Part shown: piece after piece, positions 45,336 to 57,065 of the stretch
How the letters are laid out: each line of letters opens with the position of its first letter
How positions within the stretch are numbered: the first letter of the stretch is position 1
Source: Hordeum vulgare subsp. vulgare
Taxonomy: Eukaryota; Streptophyta; Magnoliopsida; Poales; Poaceae
Reading direction: 5' to 3'
Assembly (NCBI RefSeq): GCF_904849725.1
Contig: NC_058518.1
Span: 217,446,741 to 217,510,740 of the forward strand
DNA: 64,000 bases
Translations under genes and position numbers: made by a program
Notes under the pieces: model-generated
Told to the model about the DNA's origin: nothing
Seen by the model: the letters and a program-made list of their open reading frames with translations, nothing else
The model's database searches: none

Positions 45336-46334
45336 ATTAAGTGAATAGCAACAATTTCATGCTTAACATAATGAAATATAGTGCCAATATTGCTATAGAT
45401 AATAGGACTCTCATGTTTGGGTGCAATAGCAACAATTTCAATCTTAACATAATGAACTATAGTAAGTTCGTCTCCATAAGAAAAATTCATATTGGCATCA
45501 TGGCCAGAAGCATACCAAGCAACAAGTTCATTAAAACAGGATATTTCGAGCAAATCCAAGGGATACTAGCAATCATGATAGCATTCATCCTTTGGTATGT
45601 GCGAATCAAAATTAAACAATGTATGAGTTGGAGAGTTACTCTCATTAGAAGGTAGCCACCGGTAGCTAATCCGCTCTTCCTCCTTTTGTTCTTTGTTCTC
45701 AACCTCATGTTTTTCATCTACTAAGCTCACAATTACATGATTTCTTCTTCCATCGATTTCTGTGAAATATTATTCTCTTCCAAGGCAGAAGATATTCTCT
45801 CAATAAATCCTTTAATATAAGCATTAGAAGCATAGTTTTCATAGCAATATTTAAGTATGGCCAAATCTTCATATGTGTAAAGAGTAGCATCATTGTTTTC
45901 AATCAAGGAAGCAATTTCATAAGCACCCATAAAAGCAACAAATTTTTCAATTGTTCAATATCATAATAACAATAGGCATCATTGGCATCAGAAGATAATA
46001 TTTCATTATCATTAAACACACAGTGATAGGGAAGGTGTTTTTTAGTGTCCTCACAACAACAAGTAAAATCATATATTTCACATAAATTCCAACCATAGCA
46101 ACACAAAGTTTCAATTTGATGCCACAAGAGTTTCACTTTTTGAGATAAGCAGCATCACACAAAATAAGCATGCCCGTTTAATGATTTTCCCTCAACTAAG
46201 CTACTTGGGTTTTCAGCACGAGCACAAAGCGATCGAACATTGTCCAAGTAATAAGCTTGAGCAGTATAGTAGATTTCAGGTTGTTCCTCAACCGCTTGGT
46301 TAGGAAGTACATCTAACTTTTTGGTATTTAACAT
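45305..46334 (-). pseudogene. Unknown ORF remnant, first block of minus-strand Athila-derived element
   Basis: From ATG 46,334 the minus strand reads MLNTKKLDVLPNQAVEEQPE and AQAYYLDNVRSLCARAENP to a TGA near 46,157. It continues with LLWHQIETLCCYGWNLCEIY, HCVFNDNEILSSDANDAYC and, after frame changes, TYEDLAILKYCYENYASNAY, FIERISSALEENNISQKSME and DLLEISCFNELVAWYASGHD. Cys/Tyr/Asp/Asn are abundant. Repeated V(K)HEIVAI units appear near 45,330-45,480. I know of no assigned function. Such frames are common in non-autonomous Triticeae elements. At least three frame changes or stops break this copy. Confidence 0.5.
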
Positions 46335-46439
46335 TTCCTACCCATAACTAAAGATAAAGCAACTTACAACAGAAAATACAAATTACTTAGTGATAAAGCA
46401 AACAAGCACACACGAGAATATCAACTGCTACGGTGTTGC

Positions 46440-46457
46440 TCCCCGGTAATAGTGCCA
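46440..46457 (-). other. Primer binding site, decayed tRNA-Asp type
   Basis: The minus strand reads TGGCACTATTACCGGGGA, which differs from the consensus at four positions, all transitions and three at CpG positions. It lies 11 bp from the LTR end. Confidence 0.7.
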
Positions 46458-46468
46458 CAAAAAGGTCT

Positions 46469-47200
46469 TGATAACCCACAAGGGTAGGGGTTAAAGTTAG
46501 AATTAATATTCTCTCAATTTCAATCGGTCACCGATACACGTCTAAGCACACACTTTACCTAGAACAAGTATGAAACTACATTGCGGGAAGTAAACTAGAA
46601 GTACTTATTAGGTGTAATAGATAGTTTTGCAAGAAAATAAAGAAAACGAAAATAATATTTAGGTACTTTTTTGATAAATATTAATTTACTTTGTTGTTTA
46701 GTAGTTTTGTAATACAAGAGAAGGATTGTCCATAGGCAATTGAATATAACATGAAAGATGCTTATCATATGCAATAAGGGAGAGGCACACACTAACACAC
46801 TTTCCTACTTGGATCATGTGCACTTATGGTTGGAACCCTAGAAAGCATCTGAAACTACTAAGTATCTTTAATGTAAAACTCAACCATAGCATTAAACATC
46901 AATTCCTCTTTACTCCCATAATTGGTGGTGACGGCGGCGAAGTTGTTGGTGTAGATCGCAGTCACGATGGTTGACCTAGCACCGCTCCGGCGCCATCATG
47001 AGAGATGGCAAGAGATCCCCCGCTCCTTCTTCTTATTTCTTGGTCTCCTCCTAGGTGGGAGGAGAGTTTTCCCACTGGTGTATCACTGCCATGGCTCCCG
47101 AAGGTTAGGAGTCCCTCCAAAATTGGATTCGTCTCTCTTTTTCTCTCTTGTTTTCACTTGCGTTTTCTAGGCCTTCACCATTTCTTTAGTAGCATGAAAC
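46469..47200 (-). repeat. 5' LTR of minus-strand Athila-derived element (partial)
   Basis: The inner end reads tgataacccacaagggtagg on the plus strand, a familiar Athila-type LTR terminus in Triticeae. The segment 46,920-47,080 matches 34,120-34,280 of the partner. The outer end (TGATACG start) is not seen, and similarity fades near 47,170-47,220, so the LTR appears truncated. Confidence 0.6.
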
Positions 47201-47629
47201 AATAAAAAATAATAGATACAACAGAGATAAATCAATCACCTGCCACCACAAAGCAGCAACAGTGGGCCGATTGGTGCACCCATCGTAGGCAGCAAAATGA
47301 CCCGACTACACTTACACGCTTCTATCCCTGCCACACTTCACTTCACACTCTCTCACGCTCATGGTCCCCCGTCGTCATCCACTATTACCGTCTTCATCTA
47401 TTGTCACCTTCTCCCTCCACTGCCACCATCACTAGTTGTGTCCATCATTGTTGTCCGCTACCATCGTCCCGTCCGCTGCCTCCATCGCCCTCGCGGACAA
47501 TCCGCCTCGTTGCCATCCAATCCATAATAGATCGCCATCCCGCCTTTCTCTCCCGCTTTACTTCTATCAACCATGGCCGTGTCGTGACCATGGCACGCCG
47601 GCTTGGAACAATCGGCTTATCTTGTGTTG
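47201..47629. other. Unassigned sequence
   Basis: CT/CA-rich sequence with overlapping ORFs (47,297-47,730) of Ser/Pro/His/Arg-rich low complexity. No domain or repeat end is recognised. Confidence 0.35.
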
Positions 47630-48652
47630 TCAGCCTAGAGATCAAGTCTTCTCGCAGCACAAAACAACTTTGGTCAGAAAATAACCATTTTATTGATCTC
47701 TTGCAGATACAAAGGTTCGATATTACATGATAAGTGAGGCCAAGCAGAACACATGATGCGGTTGCACTTATGTACATTTTTTAGAAGACAACGCAGAGGC
47801 TTCGATGATAATGGAGATGACTACACAATAGTGAAACGATGAAGCAGCAGAACTCCACTCCACAAGGACACTACTGGGACATGATACTAGATAGCGCCAA
47901 ACCGATCGGCATCAATGCCTTGCATGATTCTCTTGCATCTGGCATGATAATCCAGGTGAGTACTTTGAATGTACTCTCAATCTCACAACAAACAAAGCAA
48001 ATAGGAAAACAACAACAAGGCATTTAATAGGTTAATGCATGAATATGAACATCATGCTATCATGATATTAAGGTGAACTAAGTCTCGGTCCCTCGGACCA
48101 GCTTACCATCTCGGAGCTACCTCGTAACCATCGTTAACAACTTACCACTATGATCCTCAATGATCACCTTGTGCATTCTCGTGAACTTTAAGTCTATCGG
48201 TTTATTTATTACCGTTGACCCATAATGTGACCTACTACAAACTATGTCCATAACCGAGGAAGCATCTATCAATAGATTATACGCTCTGTAGAGGTTAGTA
48301 CACATTACCCACACCACGAAAATCATGGCCTCGTGTTCCCATTCAGGTGGACCAATGACATACCAGCAAAACCAATATATTGCATCACACTTTCCCAGCC
48401 ACTCCGACAAACTCCCCTTTGGGATATGTCATGGGTGAACCCGATGTAAACTCGAGACATCCACCATCTTTGTGGCCGTCAACGTCGTGGCAGAAAAACT
48501 CGTCCCAAACAGGGACATCGATACCATACACCTACGGGTACACAAGGATATGTCTGCCTACCTAGACAGGGTAGCGCCATCACATAACCTTCCCTCGTTG
48601 GAGGAACCGACGAGAGGCATCATAATAGACCGCATTAGGGCCCCTATATAGG
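47630..48652 (-). mobile_element. Fragment of a long LTR related in layout to 3,626-8,615
   Basis: The order of short blocks matches the first part of the long LTR at 3,626. Examples are a gagtactttgaatgtactct motif (47,956; gagtactttgaatatactcg at 3,988) and later a disordered stretch with ggtagcgccatcac-type text. The fragment ends at the Angela-type LTR start. It is probably an older long-LTR element cut by that insertion. Support is weak beyond the shared motif and spacing. Confidence 0.4.
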
Positions 48653-49945
48653 TGTTGGAAATATGCCCTAGAGGCAATGATAAAATAGTTATTATTATAT
48701 TTCCTGTTTCAAGATAATCGTTTATCATCCATGCTATAATTGTATTGAATTAAAGCATAGATGCATGTGTGGATATATAGACAAAACAATGTCCCCAGTA
48801 AGCCTCTAGTTGACTAGCCAATTGATCAAGGATGGTTAAGGTTTTCTCACCATATGCAAGTGTTGTCACTTGATGACTAGATCACATCATTGGGAGAATG
48901 ATGTGCTGGACAAGACCCAAACTATAAACGTAGCATGTGATCGTTTCATTTTGTTGCTATTGTTTTCTGCGTGTCAAGTATTCATTCCTATGACCATGAG
49001 ATCATGTAACTCACTGACACCGGAGGAATACCTTGTGTGTATGAATGTTGCAACGTTACTGGGTGACTATAAAGGTGCTCTACAGGTATCTTCGAAGGTG
49101 TCCGTTGAGTTAGCATGGATCAAGACTGGGATTTATTACTCCGTGTGACAGAGAGGTATCTCGGGGCCCACTCGATAATACAACATCACATATAAGCCTT
49201 GCAAGCAATGTGACTAAAGTGTTAGTCACGAGATCTTGTATTACGTAACGAGTAAAGAAACTTGCCCGTAACGGGATTGAAATACGTTTAGGGATACCGA
49301 CGATCAAATCTCGGGCAAGTAACATACCGAAGGACAAAGGGAATGGTATACGGGATTATATGAATCCTTGACACAGAGGTTCAACCGAGAAGATCTTCCT
49401 AGAATATGTACGATCCAATATGTACATCCAGGTCCCGCTATTGGATATTGACCGGGGAATGTCTCAGGTCATGTCTGCATAGTTCTCGAACCCACAGGGT
49501 GTGCACACTTCAGGTTCGGTAATGTTTCAGTATAGTTGAATTATAGGTGTTGGTGACCAAAGGCCTTTTCGGAGTCCCGGATGAGATCACGGACGTCACA
49601 AGGGTTTCCGGAACGGTACAGAAATGAAGATTGATATATAGCATTGTTTCATTTGGCCTCCGGAAATATTTTGGGCATTGCCGACAATGTACCGGGAGTG
49701 ACGAATGGGTTCAAGTTTTTTATCGGGAGGGGCCACCCACCCGGGAGAGAACCTAATAGCCCATGGGTGGCGCACCAACCATTGGTGGGCTGGTGAGGCT
49801 AGCCCAATAGGGCTATTTCGGCCAAGAGGAAAAAATCAAAGGAGAAAGGAAAAAAAGGAAAGAAAAAAAGAGGAGGTGGGAAGGAAGGAAGGGACTCCTC
49901 CCTCCAAACCGACTTGGAGGAGGATCCCTCCTCCCTTCGGTCGGT
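48653..49945 (+). repeat. 5' LTR of Angela-type Copia, 3' part deleted
   Basis: About 1.29 kb of an LTR that is usually about 1.7-1.8 kb. U3 is recognisable up to the ctccctcctccctt purine/pyrimidine stretch at about 49,920-49,940. Then the sequence jumps to leader-type text (gagtagaacacaaaag). The TATA/R/U5 part and the LTR 3' end are missing. Confidence 0.8.
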
Positions 49946-51180
49946 AATCTTGAGTAGAACACAAAAGTTTTTGTGGGCGTTGATGTTCGATTTGCTACCC
50001 TCCTTAGTCTTTTCTCGATTAGGCGGTATTGTTGGATTGAAGCGGCCCGGAATAACCTTACTCATACGCTTATGAGAGATCGGTTTCATCGACTAACATG
50101 CAACTTGTTGCATAAAGATGACTGGCGGGTAACTGTTTTTTCAACTTTAGTTGAATTGGATTTGACCGAGGCGGTCCTTGGAGAGAGGTTAAATATCAAT
50201 TTGCACATAACCGTTGTGGTTTTGCGTAAGTAAGATGCGATCATACTAGATACCCATAGTAGCCACGTAAAACACCCAACAACAAATTAGAGGACGTCTA
50301 ACTTGTTTTTGCAGGGTATGCATGTGATGTGATATGGCCAAAGACATGATGTGATATATTGGATGTATGAGATGATCATGTTGTAATAGTTAAATATCGA
50401 CTTGCACGTCGATGCTACGGCAACCGGCAGGAGCCATAGCGTTGTCTTTAAACTAACGTTTGTGTTCTTACATGCGTTTACTATATTGCTAGGTTGTAGC
50501 TTTAGTAGTAATAGCATAGATAGCACGACAACCTCGATGGCAGCACGATGATGGAGATCATGATGATGGAGATCATGGTGTGGTGCCAGTGAAGATGAAG
50601 ATCATGCCGATGCTTTGGTGATGGACATCAAGAAGCACAAGATCATGGCCATATCATGTCACTTATGAATTGCATGTGATGTTAATACTTTTATGCACCT
50701 TATCTTGCTTAGAACGATGGTACCATTATAAGGTGATCCCTCACTATATTTCAAGATAAAATTGTGTTCTCCCCGAGTGTGCACCGTTGCGACAGTTCGT
50801 CATTTTGAGACACCACGTGATGATCGGGTGTGATAGACTCAACGTTCACATACAACGGGTGCAAAACAATTGCACGCGTGGAACACTCAGATTAAACTTG
50901 ATGAGCCTAGCATGTACAGACATGGCCTCGAACACAAGAGACCGAAAGGTCGAGCATGAATCGTATAGTTGATATGATTGACACAGAGATGTTTACCACT
51001 GAAACTGCACTCAACTCACGTGATGATCGGACTTGAGTTAGTGAATTTGGATCATGCCACACTCAAATAACTAGAGGGATGTCTATTTGAGTGGGAGTTT
51101 ATTAGTAATATGATTAGCTGAACTCTAATTGTCTTGAACATAGTCTAAGTCCACTTTGCAATATTTTATGTTGTATATCA
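49946..51180 (+). other. Leader of Angela-type Copia
   Basis: A long untranslated leader typical of the family contains gcggcccggaataacctta, gcagccacg-like text, aggacgtctaacttgttttt, gatcatgatgatggagatca, and ccacgtgatgatcgggtgtg twice in variant form. It ends with gtgggagtttattagtaata before gag. No primer site is seen anywhere in it. Confidence 0.75.
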
Positions 51181-51990
51181 ATGGCTCACGCGGTAGCATC
51201 CCTGAATTTCAATATGTTCCTAGAAAAAGCTAAGTTGAAAGATGATGGTAGCAAATTTGTAGACTGGGCTCGTAATCTAAGGCTTATCCTACAAGCTGGG
51301 AAAAAGAATTATGTCCTTGATGTAGCGCTAGGAGATGAACCACCCACTACATCTGAACAAGATGTTCTGAATGCTTGGCAAGCACGTAAGGAGTACTACT
51401 CAGTAGTTCAATGTGCAGTCTTGTATGGCTTAGAACCGGGACTTCAATGACGCTTTGAACATCATGGAGCATATGAGATGTTCCAGGAGTGGAAGTTTAT
51501 CTTTTAGAAGAATGCCCAGATCGATAGCTATGAGACCCCCGATAAATTCTATGCTTGCAAAATGGAGGAGAATTCGTCTGTCAGTGAACATGTGCTCAAA
51601 ATGTCTAGGTACTCAAACCGTCTAGCTGAGCTGGGAGTTGATCTCCCGCAAGAGGCTATCACTGATAGAATTCTTCAATCACTTCCACCTAGCTACAAGA
51701 GCTTTGTGTTGAACTATAACATGCAAGCGATGAACAAGTCACCCGACGAGTTATTCGCAATGCTGAAAGTCGCAGAGTCAGAAATCCGGAAAGAACATCA
51801 AGTGTTGATGGTCAATAAGACCACTAGTTTCAAGAGAAACGTCAATGGCAAGAAGGGTAACTCCAAGAAGAGCGGCAAAACTGTTGCCCCTCCGATGAAG
51901 AAACCCAAGGCTGGACCTAAGACGGAAACATAGTGCTATTATTGCAAGGGGATGGGTCACTGGAAGCGCAACTGTCCCAAGTTAATGGCT
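51181..51990 (+). pseudogene. Angela-type Copia gag, decayed
   Basis: ATG 51,181 gives MAHAVASLNFNMFLEKAKLK, then DGSKFVDWARNLRLILQAGK, a clear Copia gag (UBN2-like). Stops occur at 51,448-51,450 after EPGLQ, at about 51,505, and as TAG at about 51,931, just before the zinc knuckle CYYCKGMGHWKRNC. The middle part (MSRYSNRLAELGVDLPQEAI, LPPSYKSFVLNYNMQAMNKS) is intact, and a Lys-rich tail precedes the knuckle. The capsid could not be made whole. The start is the family's conserved one, right after the gtatatca leader end. Confidence 0.85.
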
Positions 51991-53246
51991 AATAAGAAGG
52001 CGGCCAACGACAAACCAGGTATATGTGATATACATGTTATTGATGTGTACCTAACCAACTCTCGCAGTAGTGCCTGGGTATTTGATACAAGTTCTGTTGC
52101 TCACATTTACAACTCGAAGCAGGAACTGCGGAATAAACGAAGGTTGGCGAAGGATGAAGTGACAATGCGCGTGGCAAATGGTTCCAAGATTGATGCAATC
52201 GTCGTCGGCACGGTCTCACTTCAGTTACCATCAGGACTAGTTATGAACTTAAATAATTGTCATTTAGTGCATGCGTTAAGCATGAACATTATATCTGGAT
52301 CTTGTTTATTGCGAGACGGTTACTCATTTAAGTCGGAGCATAATGGTTGTTCTATTTTTATGAGTAATATCTTTCAATGTCATGCACCGAATGTGAGGGG
52401 TTTGTTCATATCGAATCTTGATTGTGATGACACACATATCCATAACATTGAGAGAAAAAGATGTAGAGTTAACAATGATAGCGCCACCCTTTTTTGGCAC
52501 TGCCGCTTAGGTCATATTGGTATAAAGCGCATGAAGAAACTCCATGCTGATGGGCTTTTGGAGTGACTTGAATTTGAATCAATTGACACGTGCGAACCAT
52601 GCCTCCAGGACAAGATGACTAAGACTCCGTTTTCTTGGACGATGGAGCGTGCAAGTGACTTGTTGGAAATCATACATACTGATGTGTGCGGGCCAATGAG
52701 TGTGGAGGCACGCGACGGATATCGTTATTTTCTCACCTTCACTGAACATTTGACTAGGTATGGATATATCTATTTGATGAAGCACAAGTCTGAAACATTT
52801 GAAAAGTTCAAACAATTTCAGAGTGAAGTTGAAAATCATCCTACGATCTGATCGAGGGGGCGAATATCTGAATTTCGAGTTTGGTACTCACTTAAGACAA
52901 TGTGGAATTGTTTCACAGTTGACACCGCCTAGAACACCACAGTGTAATGGTGTGTCCGAACGTCGTAATCGCACTTTCTTAGATATGGTGCGATCTATCA
53001 TGTCTCTTACCGATTTGCCATTATCGTTTTGGGGCTGTGCATTAGAGACATCTGCATTCACTTTAAATAGGGCATATCAAAATCCGTTGAGACGACACCA
53101 GATGAGCTATGGCATGACAAGAAGCCATAGTTGTCGTTTCTTAAAGTTTGGGGATGCGATGCTTATGTAAAAAAGCTTTAGCCTAAAAAGCTGGAACCCA
53201 AAGCGAAAAAGTGCGTCTTCATAGGTTACCCAAAGGAGACAGTTGG
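51991..53246 (+). pseudogene. Angela-type Copia protease and integrase, truncated by insertion
   Basis: The protease active site reads SAWVFDTSSVAHI; Asp-Thr is kept but the Gly is Ser. The pre-integrase domain has LFWHCRLGHIGIKRMKKLH (from about 52,489), followed by TGA at 52,564-52,566. The integrase core has HTDVCGPM (first Asp), SDRGGEY (second Asp) and SERRNRTF (Glu), so all three catalytic residues remain. A short deletion and frameshift after VENH (about 52,840) separates the first two. A TAA lies at about 53,168. The frame is cut at 53,246 in the post-integrase region, before RT. Confidence 0.87.
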
Positions 53247-53589
53247 TGTGACATCCTCAACTGTTGCTACAGTAAACCTATGCAAAGGATGCCACGTAAC
53301 CGTGATTGCTATCATTGATCTCGCGTTAGTTCAAATAGTTCGAATTTAAATTTAAAATAAAGTCAAACAAGAAAAGGTTTTGAATGTTAAAATAAAAATG
53401 ATGGATGAGTTACAAATATTCCTCCATTATTTATATAATTGAATCGGACATTTTTAAAATTATTTAAAACTCCTATATTTTAAAATAAAATTTATATGTA
53501 AAAAAATAAATAAATAAGGGAAAATCCCCAAAAGCCTCTAGCCCAACTGGGCCAAAGTGGCCCAACCAGCCACCCCCCCCCCATTCGGC

Positions 53590-54180
53590 CCACCCACCTA
53601 GGAGTATAAGACCCCCAAGGGGGAAACCCTAGCGCCCGAGCGCTCCTCTCCCAGCCGCCTGAGACGAGGGCAACCCCTCGTCAGCCCCCCTCGCCACCTA
53701 CTCCCATCGCCCTGCCCTTCCCCACGACACCCCGCTCCCCCCACTCTCCCGTCGCTCGCCACAGCGCCCCACGCGCCTGGCCCCATTGCCCCACCTGGTC
53801 CTCCCCCGCGCCTCCTGTTCCCCTCGGCGTCTCCTCCTCCCTACATCCCACCGCCACCATCCGCGTCGCGCCTCACCTAAACCCACCGTCGGCCTCCAGC
53901 AGCCTACCGGACGGCGGCTCCACCTTCGTTCTCCGCCACCGGGACCGATCACCGGCGGCCCCCCGCGCCGGATCCGTGACCGCACCGGCAGCCACACCGG
54001 CCTCCTCGTCATCTCCTCCACCAGCCTCCTCACCTCTTCCTCACCGGCTCCATCGAGCCTCGCCGCCCCGATCCATGGCAACGCCGGTGAGCTCCGGGCC
54101 CCGGCCACCCTCTCGTCCTTTCCCCTTTCCGGTTTCGTTGCGGCAAACACCGCTGCATTCCGATGCCGTTGAGCTCCTGT
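53590..54180 (+). other. GC-rich island in long LTR
   Basis: A C-rich block of about 590 bp on the plus strand begins with the possible TATA box and aaaccctagcgcccgag. It is comparable in position and composition to the island at 5,880-6,620 of the other long LTR. It is followed by AT-rich DNA. Confidence 0.5.
53605..53610 (+). promoter_or_regulatory. Possible LTR TATA box
   Basis: TATAAG lies just upstream of acccccaagggggaaaccct and the GC-rich leader-like block, the layout of a plant promoter. Position within the LTR supports it; there is no direct evidence of transcription. Confidence 0.4.
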
Positions 54181-54298
54181 ATGAGGAGGTGGAGGTTGCC
54201 TCCTCTCTCTCTCTATGTTTAGAGAGATGCCTGTGAGTTGAGAGATGGCACTGGGAGATAAAGGAGATGTTAGGAAAATAAAGATAAAAGAAATGGAA

Positions 54299-54425
54299 AT
54301 ATGTATGTATGTATTATGTATGTATGTATTATGTACGTATCTATGCATTATGTATGTGTGTATGTATGTATTTGGGTATGTATGCATGATGTAGAAGAAA
54401 ATACATTATGTATATGTGTGTCTTG
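54299..54425 (+). repeat. ATGT-type tetranucleotide microsatellite
   Basis: Imperfect tatg/tgta repeats over about 125 bp. The ORF at 54,301-54,531 and the minus-strand HTYIHTYI-type peptide are products of this repeat. Confidence 0.8.
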
Positions 54426-54527
54426 TGTTGTGGTGTGGCCAATGCCACTTACCGGTGGGGCCAACCCCCCACTCCCACTGACACGGAGGCCCCACACAAA
54501 CCTTGTTAAAATAATAATAAAATATAA

Positions 54528-54600
54528 GTAAATATATATATATATGTGTGTGTGTGTTTTTATTAATATAATAAATAAATATATATATATATATTATTTA
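54528..54600 (+). repeat. TA/TG dinucleotide microsatellite and AT-rich tract
   Basis: (TA)n then (TG)n at about 54,532-54,558, a second (TA)n run at about 54,578-54,593, then att/taa repeats to about 54,720. Confidence 0.8.
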
Positions 54601-57052
54601 ATTATTTAATTAAATAGATAATTAAGATAATCTATTAATTAGGATAATTAAATTATCCTATTGGAGTATGACACATGGGTCCCCCACTAAATTAATGTGA
54701 TTAATTAATAATTAAACCTAATTAAAAATTTGTGTCTATGACACATGGGACCCACTGGTCAGTTGACCAGCCAACTGCCGATGTCAGCATGACATCATGG
54801 TGATGTCATAAAAACAATTATATGAATTAATTAAATCTGTTTTTAATTCCAAAATATTGAATAAAACTGTAAAAATTAATACAAAATAATCCGTAGCTCA
54901 AATGAATATATTTTCAACATGAAATTTGATCAGCACAACGAGACGAACCAGGATACACGGTACATTCGTCTATCACGCGTCCCTAGCACAGCAAACATGG
55001 AACTTCACCATCGTTTTCAGTCGGACCGGTAGTAGCCATAGACCCGGGAAATATCATCTGACATTTTCCCGACCCGTCTATGACGGAGGTTACTGCGTTA
55101 GCTCATTCCTAGCCTGCATATTGTCATGTCATGCTTAGTGTTGCACATGTTGTTGTTATTTATTGTTTCTCCCCCCTCTTCTTACCAATAGACCCCGAGA
55201 CTGACGCTCTGCCAGGTACATCTACGACCCTACCGACTAGCCCTTTGCCGCAGAGCAACAAGGCAAGAAAACCCCCCTTGATCATTCCTAGATCGCCTAT
55301 GTCTTTCTTCCTACTGCTTGCATTAGAATTTTGCTACTTTTGTAGTTAGCTCCTATATCTGATGCATAGCCTATTTTTGATGAACTTCTACTTTTAGTAC
55401 CGTGCTTTAAACTGTTTAGTATAGGTGGAGCAGTCATCCCCTCTGACCCCGTAGTCCAGTTACCACGCTTTGTTTTCAAGGCTCGATCCCTGAGCAACTA
55501 GCCAGACCCGATACAGCACTTACACCCCCCCTTAGTTGTACGACGCTACAGAGCTACTATCGGGTACCGAGGGTGACACCTCGCAAAGTACTCATGATTA
55601 TACCTTTGTGGTGTAGTTAATCGGTCGTGGTTATTGTGGGTGATTCGTCTTTCACCATTCCCAACGATGTCTTTGTCGTGCAACCCCTCAAGTGTGGGAC
55701 CCTCGAGGGTGATTCCTCTAAGTCCACCTTGACGGTTACATCGTTCGGGATCCAACGAGGGTGATGCCTCGGATTCCCCCAGATGTTACAACCACACAGT
55801 TACTTGACCATGTTACTGGGATCGTTTATGAATAGATGTTAGGCGGGTGGATTCCCGGATGTTTGTGTCGATGACATAATTAAAATGATAATGGATTTGG
55901 GTATTTGATCTGGGTTGGTCGACGCGGTCTCAGCCGAAGCTCTTCAGACGTCAGCGATGGACCGGTGCGCGCCCGAGTTGTCCCGAGATGCATCACTCTT
56001 GTATTAAGGGGTGCTAGGACTGACATCGGCCACCCACGCATCGTGCAGGAGCGCGGAGGGAAAGTGGGCCCATGGACCCTTTGTGCTGAGGAGTTAGACC
56101 GGCGGGCTGGCCTCTCTCTGAGCTTAGGTGGGGCTGCGACGTGTCAATATTCTGAGGCCGGGCATGAGCCAAAAAAGTGTGTCCATCCAGAGTGTTATCG
56201 AGCGTGACAGGAAACTTGGTGCACCCGTGCAGGGATGAAAATTAACTATTCGGATAGCCGTGTCCATGTTTAGAGGACAACTTGGAGTTGTGCCCTGATC
56301 TTATACAACTACAACTCTTACTTAACTGGATTTGTTTCCCTGGGATTGCTTCGTCAAAGGGAGTCGAGGAAGGATCTCTGGGCGTGACCTCATATTAATA
56401 TTGCTGCAATAATATGACTATTAATTGTGTTACCTTGCTCTACTCTCGTCTATTGCTGGAAGACCCTTGAAGATGCCAGTCTTCGATAGGACTAGGCTTT
56501 CTCTCTTTTTCTCGCATTGATGCAGTCAGTGCACATATAATCAACCCCTTCTTTGATATTGTTGCATTCTTAGTATAATTCTGATACAACTCTTGCGAGT
56601 ACTTTGGATGAGTACCCACCGTTGCTTTGCTCCCCCTTTGTCCCCTTGATCCGTTGCTGCAACCAGATGATGGAGTCCAGGAGATAGAGTTTCCTATTGA
56701 CGTCTGCCCCCCGATGGTGTCTTCTTTGTGGAAATCGCTGAAGACCAGGAGTAGTTTAGGAGGTTCCCAGGCAGGAGGCCTCGCCTCGTTCGATCGTGTT
56801 TATTTTGTGCTAGCCTTCTCTAAGGCACCTCATGTTTAATGTATGTACTCAGATATTTGTTGCTTCCGCTAACTCGTGTGTTATCGAGCTTTTGTATTCT
56901 AGCCCTCGAGGCCCCTGGCCTATAATATGAAGCTAGTATTGTTTTATTTGTGTCTAGAGTTGTGTTGTGATATCTTCCCATGAGTCCTTGAGTTTGATCT
57001 TACGCATTTGCGTGTATGTTTAGCTTACGATTAAAACGTGGGCGTCACAAGT

Positions 57053-57065
57053 TGGTATCAGAGCC
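57053..57065 (+). other. Primer binding site (initiator tRNA-Met type)
   Basis: TGGTATCAGAGCC lies three bases after the LTR end and sets the plus orientation of this element. Confidence 0.88.

Larger units (their letters stand above)
33740..47200 (-). mobile_element. Minus-strand non-autonomous Athila-derived element, split by 34,439-41,437
   Basis: From right to left it has a 5' LTR (from about 47,200 to 46,469), a primer site (46,457-46,440), coding remnants (46,334-44,781), a 3' non-coding module, a purine tract at about 41,750, and a 3' LTR (41,742-41,443 and 34,438 downward). Both outer LTR ends are unclear, so the element limits are approximate. It contains a Stowaway MITE. Heavy decay compared with its insert shows it is the older of the two. 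Confidence 0.65.
48653..53246 (+). mobile_element. Angela/BARE1-type Copia element, interrupted and with deleted PBS
   Basis: The 5' LTR starts tgttggaaatatgccctaga and follows the well-known BARE1/WIS/Angela LTR (gtgtcaagtattcattcct, ctcactgacaccggaggaat, aacataccgaaggacaaagg). The leader and gag-pol match the same family. The body is cut at 53,246 by a long-LTR element, and the remaining pol and 3' LTR are outside the window. The six bases before the LTR are tatagg; the partner duplication is not available. Confidence 0.9.
53247..57049 (+). repeat. 5' LTR (3,803 bp) of the plus-strand long-LTR element
   Basis: TG...CA ends are confirmed by the primer site on the inner side and by interruption of Copia pol on the outer side. 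It contains a GC-rich block (53,590-54,180), tetranucleotide and dinucleotide microsatellites, and several AT-rich stretches. ORFs inside the GC block (for example 53,698-54,387 on the minus strand) are low-complexity and rejected as genes. Confidence 0.75.

Noticed and set aside
47297..47777. Overlapping ORFs rich in Ser, Pro, His and Arg
   Set aside because: CT-rich sequence without domain signature; the ORFs overlap each other on both strands.
48653..49945. Solo LTR interpretation of the Angela-type LTR
   Set aside because: Leader and gag-pol of the same family follow in the correct order, so it is a deleted 5' LTR rather than a solo LTR.
53698..54387. 229-codon minus-strand ORF and 128-codon plus-strand ORF
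   Set aside because: Located in the GC-rich part and adjacent microsatellite of a long LTR; the N-terminus is encoded by the ATGT repeat and the rest is Arg/Gly/Pro-rich noise.
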